A stretch of DNA of 64,000 nt. Origin: CAWHYG01 sp963833505. GTDB lineage: Bacteria; Eisenbacteria; RBG-16-71-46; CAIMUX01. Both the position numbers and the translations under genes were made by a program. Below the pieces are notes generated by a model. The model made no database searches. It saw nothing but the letters and a program-made list of their open reading frames with translations, and was not told the origin of the DNA. Shown piece by piece: positions 1 to 7,843 of this stretch. Each line of letters opens with the position of its first letter. Positions within the stretch are counted from its first letter, which is position 1. The stretch is from positions 1 through 64,000 of the forward strand of contig CAWHYG010000004.1 in NCBI GenBank assembly GCA_963833505.1. The letters are read 5' to 3'.

Positions 1-316
1 CGGGGCGCACCGTGCGCACGTAGCGACGCAGTTGGACGGCGGAGCCGGGATAGCCGCGCGCCCGGATCATCTCGAAGAGGCGGGTGGAGCGAAGGCGGGG
101 ATGACGTTGCAGGACCTCAGCGATGAAGTCCTTGTAAGGATCAAGCAAGGTGGGGCGGATCTGGGGAGCCGCCTGGTTGTCGTTGAAGCGTTCACTCTCG
201 ATGGCTCGGCGGACGGTCTCCGGATGGACTCCAAGCTCCGTCGCGATGGTGCCGATCCGCCAATGCTCGGCAAAGAAGAGGCGGCGGATGCGGGCCTGCA
301 CTTCGGGCGGGATCAT
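1..316 (-). CDS. IS21-family transposase (IstA-like), N-terminal part, runs off the left edge
   Basis: The reading frame starts at ATG 316 and is open to base 1, so only the first 105 codons are in the window. The product begins MIPPEVQARIRRLFF and contains a helix-turn-helix segment (IGTIATELGVHPETVRRAI, about residues 21-39), followed by a second DNA-binding region with LRSTRLFEMIRARGY near residues 75-89. This is the usual bipartite N-terminus of IS21-type transposases. The DDE core would lie outside the window, as would any istB helper ATPase. The start overlaps the stop of the preceding small gene (ATGA), so the two are probably translationally coupled. The family call is from remembered similarity. 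Confidence 0.8.
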   Translation of the reverse strand, partial: MIPPEVQARIRRLFFAEHWRIGTIATELGVHPETVRRAIESERFNDNQAAPQIRPTLLDPYKDFIAEVLQRHPRLRSTRLFEMIRARGYPGSAVQLRRYVRTVRP

Positions 317-687
317 CGTGCCACCTCGGAGAAGATCCGTTGACGAAGCTCGTGGTAGTCATGGAGTCCATCCAGGCGGTCGCGCTCTTCGGCGGGGCGG
401 CCCCGAGAAACAAGGTGAACTTCGAAAAGGACGTGACGCGTGAGTCCCGCGACGGTATCGCGCCATGGTTTCGTAACGCACAAAGCGCCCGGGCCGTCCA
501 CAACGAGCGCAGCACAGACCTTCCGACCGTACCAGAGCGCGATGGCCTCGCAGAGCATCTCCAGAGCTCGCGGATGTTCCGGCGAGTGCGGCAGGCGCGC
601 CTTCAGCAGGATCGGGGCCCAACCATCCTGGACCACGACCCGCGTGAACTCGAGCCCCGGCATCACCCCCATCCAAAGGCTTCCCAT
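313..687 (-). CDS. small conserved-looking protein coupled to the IS21-like transposase
   Basis: This 124-residue product of unknown function has a balanced, globular-looking composition. ATG 687 has a strong ribosome site (AAGGAGG, 6 nt spacing), and the stop overlaps the transposase start as ATGA. It therefore looks like part of a three-gene mobile-element operon: zinc-ribbon protein, this protein, transposase. It has no signal peptide or membrane segment. It contains RKVCAALVVDGPGALCV near the middle, but I recognise no domain. It overlaps the reading frame of the upstream zinc-ribbon gene by more than 300 nt; the arginine- and glycine-rich overlap in that other frame is probably the shadow. 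Confidence 0.6.
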   Translation of the reverse strand: MGSLWMGVMPGLEFTRVVVQDGWAPILLKARLPHSPEHPRALEMLCEAIALWYGRKVCAALVVDGPGALCVTKPWRDTVAGLTRHVLFEVHLVSRGRPAEERDRLDGLHDYHELRQRIFSEVAR

Positions 688-1027
688 TCGTTCCCTCCTT
701 GGCTCTGGTCAGGATCGCATCCTCCATGGCCGCGTCGACCGGAGCTTCCGAGACCATGCAAGAGCCGGAGGGGCATTGAGTACCCTGATGCGTCACTTTC
801 TCGCGTCGCCGGGATCGCAGACGATAGCGACTCTGGCGGGCGGCGTGCCGGCGTCGGCCCTCCCGGCCCGCCTGGTATCGCGCTCCTGCGGCATACAGGC
901 TCGCCCGACGGACCGACCCCGAACAGGCCTGGGAGCAGTACCGGTTCCCCCGATCACAGAAACGGCAGACGAGGAAGAGCGCTCCGCAGGAAGGTCGAGC
1001 GCAGGTGGCAAGTCGAAGCGATTCCAC
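359..1027 (-). CDS. zinc-ribbon accessory protein of the IS21-like element
   Basis: The first 85 or so residues carry CARPSCGALFLVCRFC and a second pair in RYCSQAC, a plausible treble-clef or zinc-ribbon site. They are followed by a basic stretch ending in KVTHQG. From memory, short proteins with this Cys/Arg-rich head and a VTHQG motif occur beside transposases in several phyla, but no function is established. The frame stays open to 359, giving 222 residues, yet the last 110 overlap the next gene and look non-coding. The real protein probably ends near 690, or a stop has been lost. It is the first gene of the element on the minus strand. Confidence 0.5.
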   Translation of the reverse strand: MESLRLATCARPSCGALFLVCRFCDRGNRYCSQACSGSVRRASLYAAGARYQAGREGRRRHAARQSRYRLRSRRREKVTHQGTQCPSGSCMVSEAPVDAAMEDAILTRAKEGTNGKPLDGGDAGARVHAGRGPGWLGPDPAEGAPAALAGTSASSGDALRGHRALVRSEGLCCARCGRPGRFVRYETMARYRRGTHASRPFRSSPCFSGPPRRRARPPGWTP

Positions 1028-1272
1028 GCGTCCCCGGCCCGGGACACATAGGGCTGGACAAACTCGGGGACTTCTGGCAGAACAGTTCTACCGGATCGCG
1101 TCCCCGTGGTTCGGTTCGAGGGCTCGGAGGTGTCAGCTCCGGGCTCTCACCCTTTTCAGCTCCCAAGCTGCGCAGGATCTACCGCGGAATCCCGACCGGA
1201 GCAACTGCTTCCTCTCCCACCCATTCTCTCGGCGGGGGTCCGGATTCCTACGCTTTCAGAGGATCGTCAACA

Positions 1273-1489
1273 TACAGATCAGACCCAATCGCGATCGCGC
1301 CTCCTGGGGGCTCTGGTGAAGCCGGCCTCCCGCTCGAACAGCTTGTACAGGTCAGAACCCGATCGATGGGTATGGGCAGGAGAAGAAAGGGCGAAGAGGA
1401 ATCGCTGGAAGAAAAGGACCGATGGAAGTACGCTTCAGAGGCTCCGGAGGCTACGTCAGACACTTTTCAACAAGACCCGGGACGCCGCC
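1273..1489 (+). repeat. inverted 217-bp arm A
   Basis: This stretch aligns without gaps to the reverse complement of 3278-3494, about 90 percent identical by hand count (roughly 22 differences in 217). The two arms flank the IS3 element and lie 74-100 bp outside its ends. The arm finishes in a CTTTTCAACAAG...CCGGGACG sequence that also appears at 4822-4841. No convincing protein is encoded. Confidence 0.75.
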
Positions 1490-1621
1490 CACCAGGGGAA
1501 ACCAGGAGTTCTCTTTCCGCAACTCCTTCCTCAGCAGCCGAATCCGGCCTCAAACCCAATCATTACGGGATTCCGAGAGGCCGGAACGTGTCAACCACAA
1601 TGAGACACCCTTTGCATGAAT

Positions 1622-2665
1622 TTAGTGAGCCACTTCTTCCGGCGACGGCGTGACCGCGGTCGCCGGGGTTTCGTCGGGCCGGTTGATCCAGGCTGCCTCC
1701 GGGGGCCTGGAGACTTGGGGTGGACGACGGACGAACCGCTCAGGGTGAGCGGCGTAGGCGAGGTCGAGCGTCACCTGGCGGGTCGCGAGAACCTCCTCGG
1801 CCCGCCCGCGATGGACGGCCTCGGGGGTTAGGAAAGCGATCCCGGAGTGGTGATGCTCGCGGTTGTACCAGTTGAAGAACGGGGCGCAGAAGGCGCGGGT
1901 CCGATCGAACGACCCGAATCGGTCAGGAAAATCGGGCCGGTACTTCATGGTTTTGAATTGGCTTTCGGAGTACGGATTGTCGTCGGAGACGTAGGGCCGA
2001 CTGTGGCTGCGGGTGACTTCGAGATCGGCCAAAAGCTGCGAGACCGTCTTCGAGGTCATGACCGGACCGCGATCGGCATGGAGAGTGAGTTGTCCCGGCT
2101 CGATCCCCTCTTTCACACAGGTCTCGAGGATCAACCGCTTGGCCAGGTTCCGCTGCTCGCGGTGCGAGAGCATCCAGCCGACCACGTAGCGGCTGAAGAT
2201 GTCGAGGATGACGTAGAGGTAGAAGTAGGTCCATTTGCCGGGTCCGAGAAGCTTGGTGATGTCCCAGGACCAGACCTGATTGGGTGCGGTCGCGAGCAGT
2301 TCCGGCTTGGTGTAGGCGGGATGGCGAAGCTGGTCGCGCCGCTCGCGGACTTCTTGGGCGGCGTCCAGGATCCGGTACATCGTGCGCACCGAGCAGTGGT
2401 AGGTCTTTTCCTCAAGGAGCGTGGCGTGGATCTCGGCCGGAGAGTGGTCGACGAAGCGCTCGGAGTGCAGCACTTGGAGCACGGTGGCTCGTTCGTCCGC
2501 AGCCAGGGCGCGCGGCTGTGGGGCCCGTTCAGGCCGCGCCGGAGTCGGCGGTGAAGAGACCTGGGCGACGCGCGTGTGTCGATAGAAGGTGGCCCGTGAA
2601 AGCCCGACGGCCGTGCAGGACGGCTCCACCCCGAGAGCCGGTGCGGCTTCACGCACGGCGATCAC
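1622..2665 (-). CDS. IS3-family transposase OrfB (DDE integrase domain)
   Basis: This 347-residue transposase catalyses strand transfer for the surrounding element. It has an N-terminal helical HTH_21-like region, then a retroviral-type integrase core. The catalytic acidic residues are visible in WSWDIT (first Asp), LHADRG (second Asp) and NPYSESQFKTMKYRP (Glu). A conserved tail follows with FNWYNREHHHSGIAF. The start is GTG 2665, which overlaps the orfA stop (GTGA). Many IS3 elements make the active protein by a -1 frameshift between orfA and orfB; here simple termination-reinitiation is equally possible. The gene appears intact. Confidence 0.92.
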   Translation of the reverse strand: MIAVREAAPALGVEPSCTAVGLSRATFYRHTRVAQVSSPPTPARPERAPQPRALAADERATVLQVLHSERFVDHSPAEIHATLLEEKTYHCSVRTMYRILDAAQEVRERRDQLRHPAYTKPELLATAPNQVWSWDITKLLGPGKWTYFYLYVILDIFSRYVVGWMLSHREQRNLAKRLILETCVKEGIEPGQLTLHADRGPVMTSKTVSQLLADLEVTRSHSRPYVSDDNPYSESQFKTMKYRPDFPDRFGSFDRTRAFCAPFFNWYNREHHHSGIAFLTPEAVHRGRAEEVLATRQVTLDLAYAAHPERFVRRPPQVSRPPEAAWINRPDETPATAVTPSPEEVAH

Positions 2666-3141
2666 GGCTTGTTCCCTTCGAGCCGAGGCTCGGAGACCGG
2701 GATTCCCAGGGCGGTCGCAAGTTTTTTTTGGAGCTCGATCACCAGATGGGCCTTCTCCAGATCGCGCCGCAGCCGCTGATTCTCACGCTCCAACTCGATG
2801 AGGCGCGGGTCCGGTCGCTTCGACTTCGGGCCGCGACGCCGTCCCTGACCGACCAGCGCTCCCTCGTCCCGTTGCTTCCTCCAGGCGGTGAGGACCGACG
2901 AGTAGAGCCCCTCCCGTCGCAGAAGCGCCCCGATCTCGCCCGGCTCGCGGCAGGCGTCGGCCCGGCGGACGATCGAGAGCTTGTACTCCTTCGTGAACCG
3001 GCGTCGGGTCGCCTTGGCGCAAACCTCTGGATCCGGACCGGGGAGAGGGACGGGCGCGACCGAGGTAAGTCGCCCTCCGCTACGCTCCGGGCGACTTACC
3101 TCGGCAAGATTCCCGGCTCTCCTGGAACTCCTCTTCTCCAT
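2662..3141 (-). CDS. IS3-family OrfA (HTH protein)
   Basis: This 159-residue DNA-binding subunit has a Tnp_1-type helix-turn-helix (RRRFTKEYKLSIVRRADACRE onwards, about residues 46-95). A leucine-zipper-like coiled coil follows (LIELERENQRLRRDLEKAHL, about residues 113-132), as expected for OrfA. ATG 3141 is preceded by GGAGG at 7 nt, which supports this start even though it adds about 40 residues before the usual domain. That extension contains a perfect 16-bp inverted repeat (3060-3104). The stop overlaps the orfB start. Confidence 0.88.
   Translation of the reverse strand: MEKRSSRRAGNLAEVSRPERSGGRLTSVAPVPLPGPDPEVCAKATRRRFTKEYKLSIVRRADACREPGEIGALLRREGLYSSVLTAWRKQRDEGALVGQGRRRGPKSKRPDPRLIELERENQRLRRDLEKAHLVIELQKKLATALGIPVSEPRLEGNKP
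3060..3104. repeat. perfect 16-bp inverted repeat inside orfA
   Basis: CCGAGGTAAGTCGCCC at 3060-3075 is exactly repeated in inverse orientation at 3089-3104, with a 13-nt spacer. It lies in the N-terminal coding extension of orfA. In RNA it would form a very stable hairpin about 40 nt after the start codon, so it could act as a translational attenuator or be an inserted palindromic repeat. Confidence 0.8.
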
Positions 3142-3277
3142 GACAAGACCTCCATGCCCTCTACACTAAACCCGAGGGGGAAAGTGTCTCACTGGATGTT
3201 GGCACAGAGGGGGCGCCAAAAAACAACCCCAAGGTTGTATGCGGTGGTCTGAAGGAGCAATCGAGGACTCTGGACGG

Positions 3278-3494
3278 GGCCGCGTCCCGGGTCTTGTTGA
3301 AAAGTGCCTGACGTAGTCTCCGGAGCCTCTGAAACGTACTTCCTTCGGTCCCTGTCTTCCAGCGATTCCTCTTCGTCCTTTCTTCTCTTGCCCAGCGCCT
3401 TCGATCGGTTTCTGACGTGGACAAGCTGCTCGACCGGGAGGCCGGCTTCACCAGAGCTCGCAGGAGGCGCGATCGCGGTTGGGTCTGACCTGTA
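3278..3494 (-). repeat. inverted 217-bp arm B
   Basis: This is the partner of arm A at 1273-1489 in opposite orientation, of equal length with about 90 percent identity. It fills most of the 3205-3544 gap between the IS3 element and the IS256 transposase. Nothing else is seen in that gap. Confidence 0.75.
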
Positions 3495-3544
3495 CTATCC
3501 CCCCGATTGCGCTCTTGATGGATCTGATGAAAGAACGAGGGAAC

Positions 3545-4753
3545 TCACGCCCGCTTCCTCTCCTCCCGAGCCAGGTACTCGGCCAGCTTGTGATAGCCGT
3601 CGATCTTCCGCAGGCGGACGGCTCCGGAGGCCAGCAGCCCGAAGATCAGGATCAAGGCCGCGCTCTCCGTGGGAAAGGACCCTTGGGTCTTGATCCGCCG
3701 CCGGAACTCCTCGTTCACCCGCTCGATCATGTTCGTGGTTCGCAAACTCTTCCACATTTCCGCCGGGAAGTTGTAGAAAGTCAGGAGCTCGGCTCCCGCT
3801 TCCTGCAGGCTGACCGCCACTTCCGGAACCAGCTTCTGCCACTTCCGCAGAAAGGCGTGGTAGGCTTTGTCCGCCGCTTCCCGATCATCGGCGTGGGTGA
3901 TGGCCCCGTAGTCCCGCTGCAGCTCCTCATGGCAGTGCTTGGGAGCCTTGCTCAGGAGGTTCTCCAGCTTGTGCCTGGTGCAACGCTGGATCGGTGTCTC
4001 CGGCCAAGCCTCCCGTACCGAGCGGATCAAGCCCGCGTTGCCGTCCAGCATCACCAGGACCGGGGCGCCCAAACCTCGCCGCTTCAGCCCTTCGATCACC
4101 CCTTCCCACGACTTCAGGCTCTCGCTCGGGGCCAGGCGCAGCTCCAGCAGGTCCTTTTCCCCCGACTCCTTCACCCCGATCACGGCCTGCACCGGAACCT
4201 TGACCACCCGCCGAGCCAAACGCACCGGCACGCGGATTCCGTCCAGGATCACCAGGCGGTACTGCTCCGGACCCAGGTCTCGCTCCCGCCAGGCCTGGAA
4301 GAGCGCTTGCAGCCGTTGCACCACCCGGGAAATCGCGCTCCGGGAAAGGGCCGTCCCTTCCAACAGCGGAGCCAGGGCCAAACGCACCTTCCGCGTGTTC
4401 GCTCCCACCAGGTAGCTCGTGATCAGAGCCGCGTCCACCCGCCGGGTCCGGCGTTCGTAGCGCCGCACGATCCGGCTGGAGAACTCCTTGGTTCCCTCCG
4501 GTGTCTGCAACCGCCCACGAGGCATCGCGATCTCCGTCGGCCCCAGCGAGGTCACCAACGTGCGCGGCGGCCGGGTTCCATGACGATAGCCTCGTCGTTC
4601 CGGAACCCGTTCATGGCTGGCCGCCCCCAGGGCCGAGGCCAGTTCCTCCTCCAGGATCGCCTTGATCACGTCCCGGATCCGGCCCCGAATCAGCGTCTCC
4701 AGATCCAGGAAATTCCGTGGCGGAGAGAGCAACTCTGCGGTAGAATCTTTCAT
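3545..4753 (-). CDS. IS256/Mutator-family transposase
   Basis: This 402-residue product is close to the usual length of IS256-family transposases. ATG 4753 is chosen over upstream codons because it is preceded by AGGAGG. The acidic triad is apparent: YRLVILDGIRV (Asp), VLVMLDGNAG (Asp) and, near the C-terminus, TTNMIERVNEEFRRRIK (Glu). RCTRHKLENLL, the signature C/H region of the family, lies between. The gene is intact. Immediately beyond its upstream region lies a truncated flippase gene, so this element or a nested neighbour probably interrupted it. Two short palindromes sit between the start codon and that junction. Confidence 0.93.
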   Translation of the reverse strand: MKDSTAELLSPPRNFLDLETLIRGRIRDVIKAILEEELASALGAASHERVPERRGYRHGTRPPRTLVTSLGPTEIAMPRGRLQTPEGTKEFSSRIVRRYERRTRRVDAALITSYLVGANTRKVRLALAPLLEGTALSRSAISRVVQRLQALFQAWRERDLGPEQYRLVILDGIRVPVRLARRVVKVPVQAVIGVKESGEKDLLELRLAPSESLKSWEGVIEGLKRRGLGAPVLVMLDGNAGLIRSVREAWPETPIQRCTRHKLENLLSKAPKHCHEELQRDYGAITHADDREAADKAYHAFLRKWQKLVPEVAVSLQEAGAELLTFYNFPAEMWKSLRTTNMIERVNEEFRRRIKTQGSFPTESAALILIFGLLASGAVRLRKIDGYHKLAEYLAREERKRA

Positions 4754-4770
4754 GGCGTATTCCTCCTGAT

Positions 4771-4821
4771 AAGTCCATTGTGGACTTTGGGTTATGTCAC
4801 CCGGAGAATACGCCATTCTCC
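4771..4821. repeat. two short palindromes upstream of the IS256 transposase
   Basis: AAGTCCA-TTG-TGGACTT occupies 4771-4787 and GGAGAAT-ACGCC-ATTCTCC occupies 4803-4821. Both lie between the transposase start and the broken flippase. They may be part of the element end or binding sites for the transposase. No full-length terminal repeat pair could be assigned. Confidence 0.55.
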
Positions 4822-4825
4822 TTTT

Positions 4826-5236
4826 TCAACAAGTTCCGGGACGGAACCCGATCGTCCCACTTAATCCTGCCGAAGGGAGAGCCTGGTCAACGAAGAGCTT
4901 CGTAAGACTGAGTCGACATGCCTTCGCGAGGCTCAGTCGGTGCCCACCCGCTCGAATGACGCGGCAAAAGACCTGCCCCGCGGCGACGTATGTTCCGGCC
5001 TGGCAAAGAATGGCTAGAAGGAACCACCATGGCTGGGCATGCTTGGCGATCCGAGCAAACTCCCTTGCCTCGGTGAAGTGCAGCCCGGCGGCAATGACCG
5101 CAGCGAGCAGCGCGACGCCGAAGATCCACGGGAGCCAGCGCAGGGACCGCGGAGCTGACCGGCTGCGCCCAGCACTCTCCGTGGGCGCATTCGGACCTGT
5201 GGCGCGAGAGGGACGATCTGTATCCAGCATGCGCAT
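4826..5236 (-). pseudogene. truncated flippase-like (UPF0104 / LPG_synthase_TM) gene
   Basis: The N-terminal part has one membrane segment (WLPWIFGVALLAAVIAAGL) and the start of a second. It then matches the family up to LFVDQALPSAGLSGT, after which only eight unrelated codons remain before a stop. Intact relatives run to 300-370 residues, so about two thirds are missing. The break coincides with the edge of the IS256 region. The remaining part of the gene is not found to the left in this window. ATG 5236 is the likely start. Confidence 0.75.
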
Positions 5237-5550
5237 CCCATCCTAAGGGTATGGAGGCCCTGGTGGGTACCTTGCGGTTGCGCTCGTAGAATCTCGAACC
5301 CGGACTGGAGCTGGAGTGGGTTCTCTGCGCGTTCGCACTGCGGACTCATTTGCATTTCCTCGGATTGCCGGCACTGAAGGAGCCGTGGTCACCTCGGCAA
5401 GTCAGCAGTTCCTTCGGGCCATGGGTTTTCACGGAGCGAGGCGGCGGCCATGACCGCCGCGTCGCAAAAGGACTATTCTCGTACGTGGGCGGAGAGCTGC
5501 GGTCGGCCCGATGGCGGAGGACATGACTGCCTCCGGTCGGACGGGGGTTC
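5237..5550. other. intergenic, nothing recognised
   Basis: This is the 314 bp between the divergent truncated flippase gene and the hydrolase. No RNA gene, terminator or convincing promoter was seen. Confidence 0.5.
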
Positions 5551-6771
5551 ATGGACTACCTCGATCTATACCATCTGCTGAAACGGACGGTGACCTACGA
5601 TTGCGACGTGATCACCGTCGACGCCGACACGTCCGTCTCCAACCTCTGGTTCCATTCGGACCACGGTCGCTTCCTGCCCGGGGAAGCCGCCTACGTGTGC
5701 CCCACGCACCAACAGGTCTTCGATCAGCCTGATCCCGGCCTGGAAACGGGGTTCCAGCCGGGGATCTTGGACGTGCAGGACTCACGGGTGCCGGAAAACA
5801 GCGGGTTTCGCTACCATGTCTTCCATCAGGCCCGAGAGGACCGGGCCAAGGGAGTCATTCTGCTGCTCCACGGTCTGAACGAGAAGTACTGGCACAAATA
5901 CCTGCCCTGGGCCCATCGCCTGGTTGAATCCACCGGAAAGGCGGTCATCCTTTTTCCCACCACCTTTCACATGAACCGTGCGCCCAGACAGTGGAGCGAG
6001 CGCCGCCTCATGTACAAGATATCCGAGTTGCGGATCCGGTCCTTCCCGGAGGTGATCGCGTGTTCGCTCTCGAACGTAGCCATCAGCACGCGGCTGCAGT
6101 CGAAGCCGTATCGGTTCTTCTGGTCGGGGCTGCAGACCTACTACGACATTGTGAAGCTGCTGGATCAGATCACAGCGGGACGGCACCCGCGCGTCCGGCC
6201 CGGAGCATCCGTCGATATTCTCGCTTATTCGATCGGCTGTTTGCTGGCCCAGATCCTCCTGATCACCAACCCTGGTGATGCTCTGGCCGATTCCCGCCTG
6301 TGCATGTTTTGCGGGGGCGCCGTACTGAATCGGATGAGTCCCGTTTCCCGCCTCATCCTTGACAGCGAGACCGACGTGGCCCTCTACTCCTACGCGGTCG
6401 AACACCTGGAGAGTCATCTCAGGAACTATCCGAGGCTGCGTCACCATCTGGGAGAGACCCATCCCGAGGGGGTCAACTTCCGTGCGATGTTGAACTACGG
6501 GCACATGCGGAGAGAACGGGAGACGCAATTCCGGCGGCTGAGCTCGCATCTTCTCGCCATCGCCTTGGAGTCCGATGCGGTGATCCCCGCCTATGAAGTC
6601 AGGAACGCCGTGCAGGGCGCCGGGCGCGACATTCCGGTGCCGGTTGAGGTTCTGGAATTCCCTTATCCCAACCAACACGAGGATCCGTTCCCGACTCAGG
6701 AATCGCTGCGAGTTCCGGTCGATCGCGCCTTCTGCGGGGTCTTTGACCGAATCGCGGCCTTCTATGCCTAG
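5551..6771 (+). CDS. alpha/beta hydrolase-fold protein (DUF6051-like)
   Basis: This 406-residue cytoplasmic-looking protein has no signal peptide. An alpha/beta-hydrolase fold is suggested by a strand-turn segment GVILLLHGLNEKYWHKYLPWA (about residues 103-123, HG oxyanion region). A nucleophile elbow follows in DILAYSIGCLLAQ (about residues 225-237; AYSIG rather than the strict GxSxG), with ALESDAVIP and a later NQHEDPFP supplying the likely Asp and His. The family assignment to DUF6051 is from memory; substrate unknown. The start ATG 5551 has only a weak G-rich ribosome site. It converges with the patatin gene and their stops overlap by 4 bp. Confidence 0.7.
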   Translation: MDYLDLYHLLKRTVTYDCDVITVDADTSVSNLWFHSDHGRFLPGEAAYVCPTHQQVFDQPDPGLETGFQPGILDVQDSRVPENSGFRYHVFHQAREDRAKGVILLLHGLNEKYWHKYLPWAHRLVESTGKAVILFPTTFHMNRAPRQWSERRLMYKISELRIRSFPEVIACSLSNVAISTRLQSKPYRFFWSGLQTYYDIVKLLDQITAGRHPRVRPGASVDILAYSIGCLLAQILLITNPGDALADSRLCMFCGGAVLNRMSPVSRLILDSETDVALYSYAVEHLESHLRNYPRLRHHLGETHPEGVNFRAMLNYGHMRRERETQFRRLSSHLLAIALESDAVIPAYEVRNAVQGAGRDIPVPVEVLEFPYPNQHEDPFPTQESLRVPVDRAFCGVFDRIAAFYA

Positions 6772-7661
6772 GTGCAGAGGGCCGGCACCGAGAATCCGCG
6801 ATCCCGAAGTCGTTCCCGGAGTTCCACCATCGCCGGTTTCGCTTGTTCAAAGACCTGATCCACTTTGGTGAAATCGAGGATTCCGATCTCCCACACCTGA
6901 GGCCGAATGGAGATGTCGGGCGGGCAAGATTCCAACTTCCGGGCAGATGCCGCCGCCTGCATGATCTCGAATGCGCCCAGGAACGATTCCAGGGCCTTGG
7001 GCAGATCCGTTCGCCCGGGGATAGGTGGCCTGCCCACGTCCACCGCGATGGTGAGCTCGCACCTGCCCTTCAGATGATCGTACGGCACCAGGTTCAAGAG
7101 GCCTCCGTCGACCAACACCCGACCGCCAAGAGAAAGCGGGGCGAAGGCCCCTGGAACCGCAATGCTGGCCCGGAGAGCTGGAAGCAACTCTCCAGTTTGG
7201 AGCACGACCTCTTCGGCGCTCCAGAAATCAGTGGCGGTCACGACCAGAGGAATGGTGAGCTCCTCGAACGAAGTCTTGGTGACCGCGTCCAACAGATGGT
7301 GAAGAAAACGATCCGGTTTGATGACCCCGCCGCGGTTGAGAGGCTGAACGGTTGGGCCGACCCACTTGATGAGGTCCACCCGCTTCTTCATGGCGGCGCG
7401 AAAAGGCTCGTTTCTGGTGACGAAGTGCTTGCGCACCAATTCGTGGATAGCCAGCCCGGACATACCCGAGGCGTAGAGAGCGCCCACCAGAGCCCCCATG
7501 CTGGTTCCCGCGATGACACTCGGCCGCAACCGCAGTTCGTCCAGGAGCTCGAGGACGAGTATATGCGCCATGCCCCGGACGCCACCGCCGCCCAGCGCCA
7601 GACCTACGCGCGGCGGACCGGCTTTTTCAGGCGTCATCGGCTGCTTCACTGAGCTATCCAC
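6768..7661 (-). CDS. patatin-like phospholipase (RssA type)
   Basis: This 297-residue serine lipid acyl hydrolase has the glycine-rich oxyanion hole GLALGGGGVRG at about residues 20-30. The nucleophile elbow AGTSMGALVG lies near residue 54, and the second catalytic residue of the Ser-Asp dyad is in VLVDGGLLN near residue 190. There is no signal peptide, so it probably acts on phospholipid or acyl esters in the cytoplasm or at the inner membrane face. It starts at GTG 7661 with an AGGAG-like site upstream. It stands alone on the minus strand and converges with the preceding hydrolase gene. Confidence 0.9.
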   Translation of the reverse strand: MDSSVKQPMTPEKAGPPRVGLALGGGGVRGMAHILVLELLDELRLRPSVIAGTSMGALVGALYASGMSGLAIHELVRKHFVTRNEPFRAAMKKRVDLIKWVGPTVQPLNRGGVIKPDRFLHHLLDAVTKTSFEELTIPLVVTATDFWSAEEVVLQTGELLPALRASIAVPGAFAPLSLGGRVLVDGGLLNLVPYDHLKGRCELTIAVDVGRPPIPGRTDLPKALESFLGAFEIMQAAASARKLESCPPDISIRPQVWEIGILDFTKVDQVFEQAKPAMVELRERLRDRGFSVPALCT

Positions 7662-7843
7662 CCTCGCTCCTGGCGCCTCGTGCTTGCTCCATGACTATCG
7701 CCTGGCGGCGTAGGTCTCCTTCGACATCAAGGGCTCACGGAATCCACCACCGGGAGAACCATGCCCCGCTCCCGGCCTGGACACCAACCGCTCGGTCTGG
7801 CGGACCCCGTTTGGCGCGAAAACCCCGCCCCCGAATCCCCCCC

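Larger units (their letters stand above)
1589..3204 (-). mobile_element. IS3-family insertion sequence
   Basis: Two overlapping minus-strand genes, orfA and orfB, are bracketed by imperfect terminal inverted repeats. The left end reads TGTCAACCACAATGAGACAC and the right end, reverse-complemented, reads TGCCAACATCCAGTGAGACAC. These share TG.CAAC and TGAGACAC with one offset. The element is about 1.6 kb, long for IS3 but within range. I see no clean target duplication, so the exact outer base is uncertain by a few nucleotides. Confidence 0.7.

Noticed and set aside
340..1653. 437-codon plus-strand frame at the left edge
   Set aside because: It crosses three minus-strand mobile-element genes and arm A and shows no domain.
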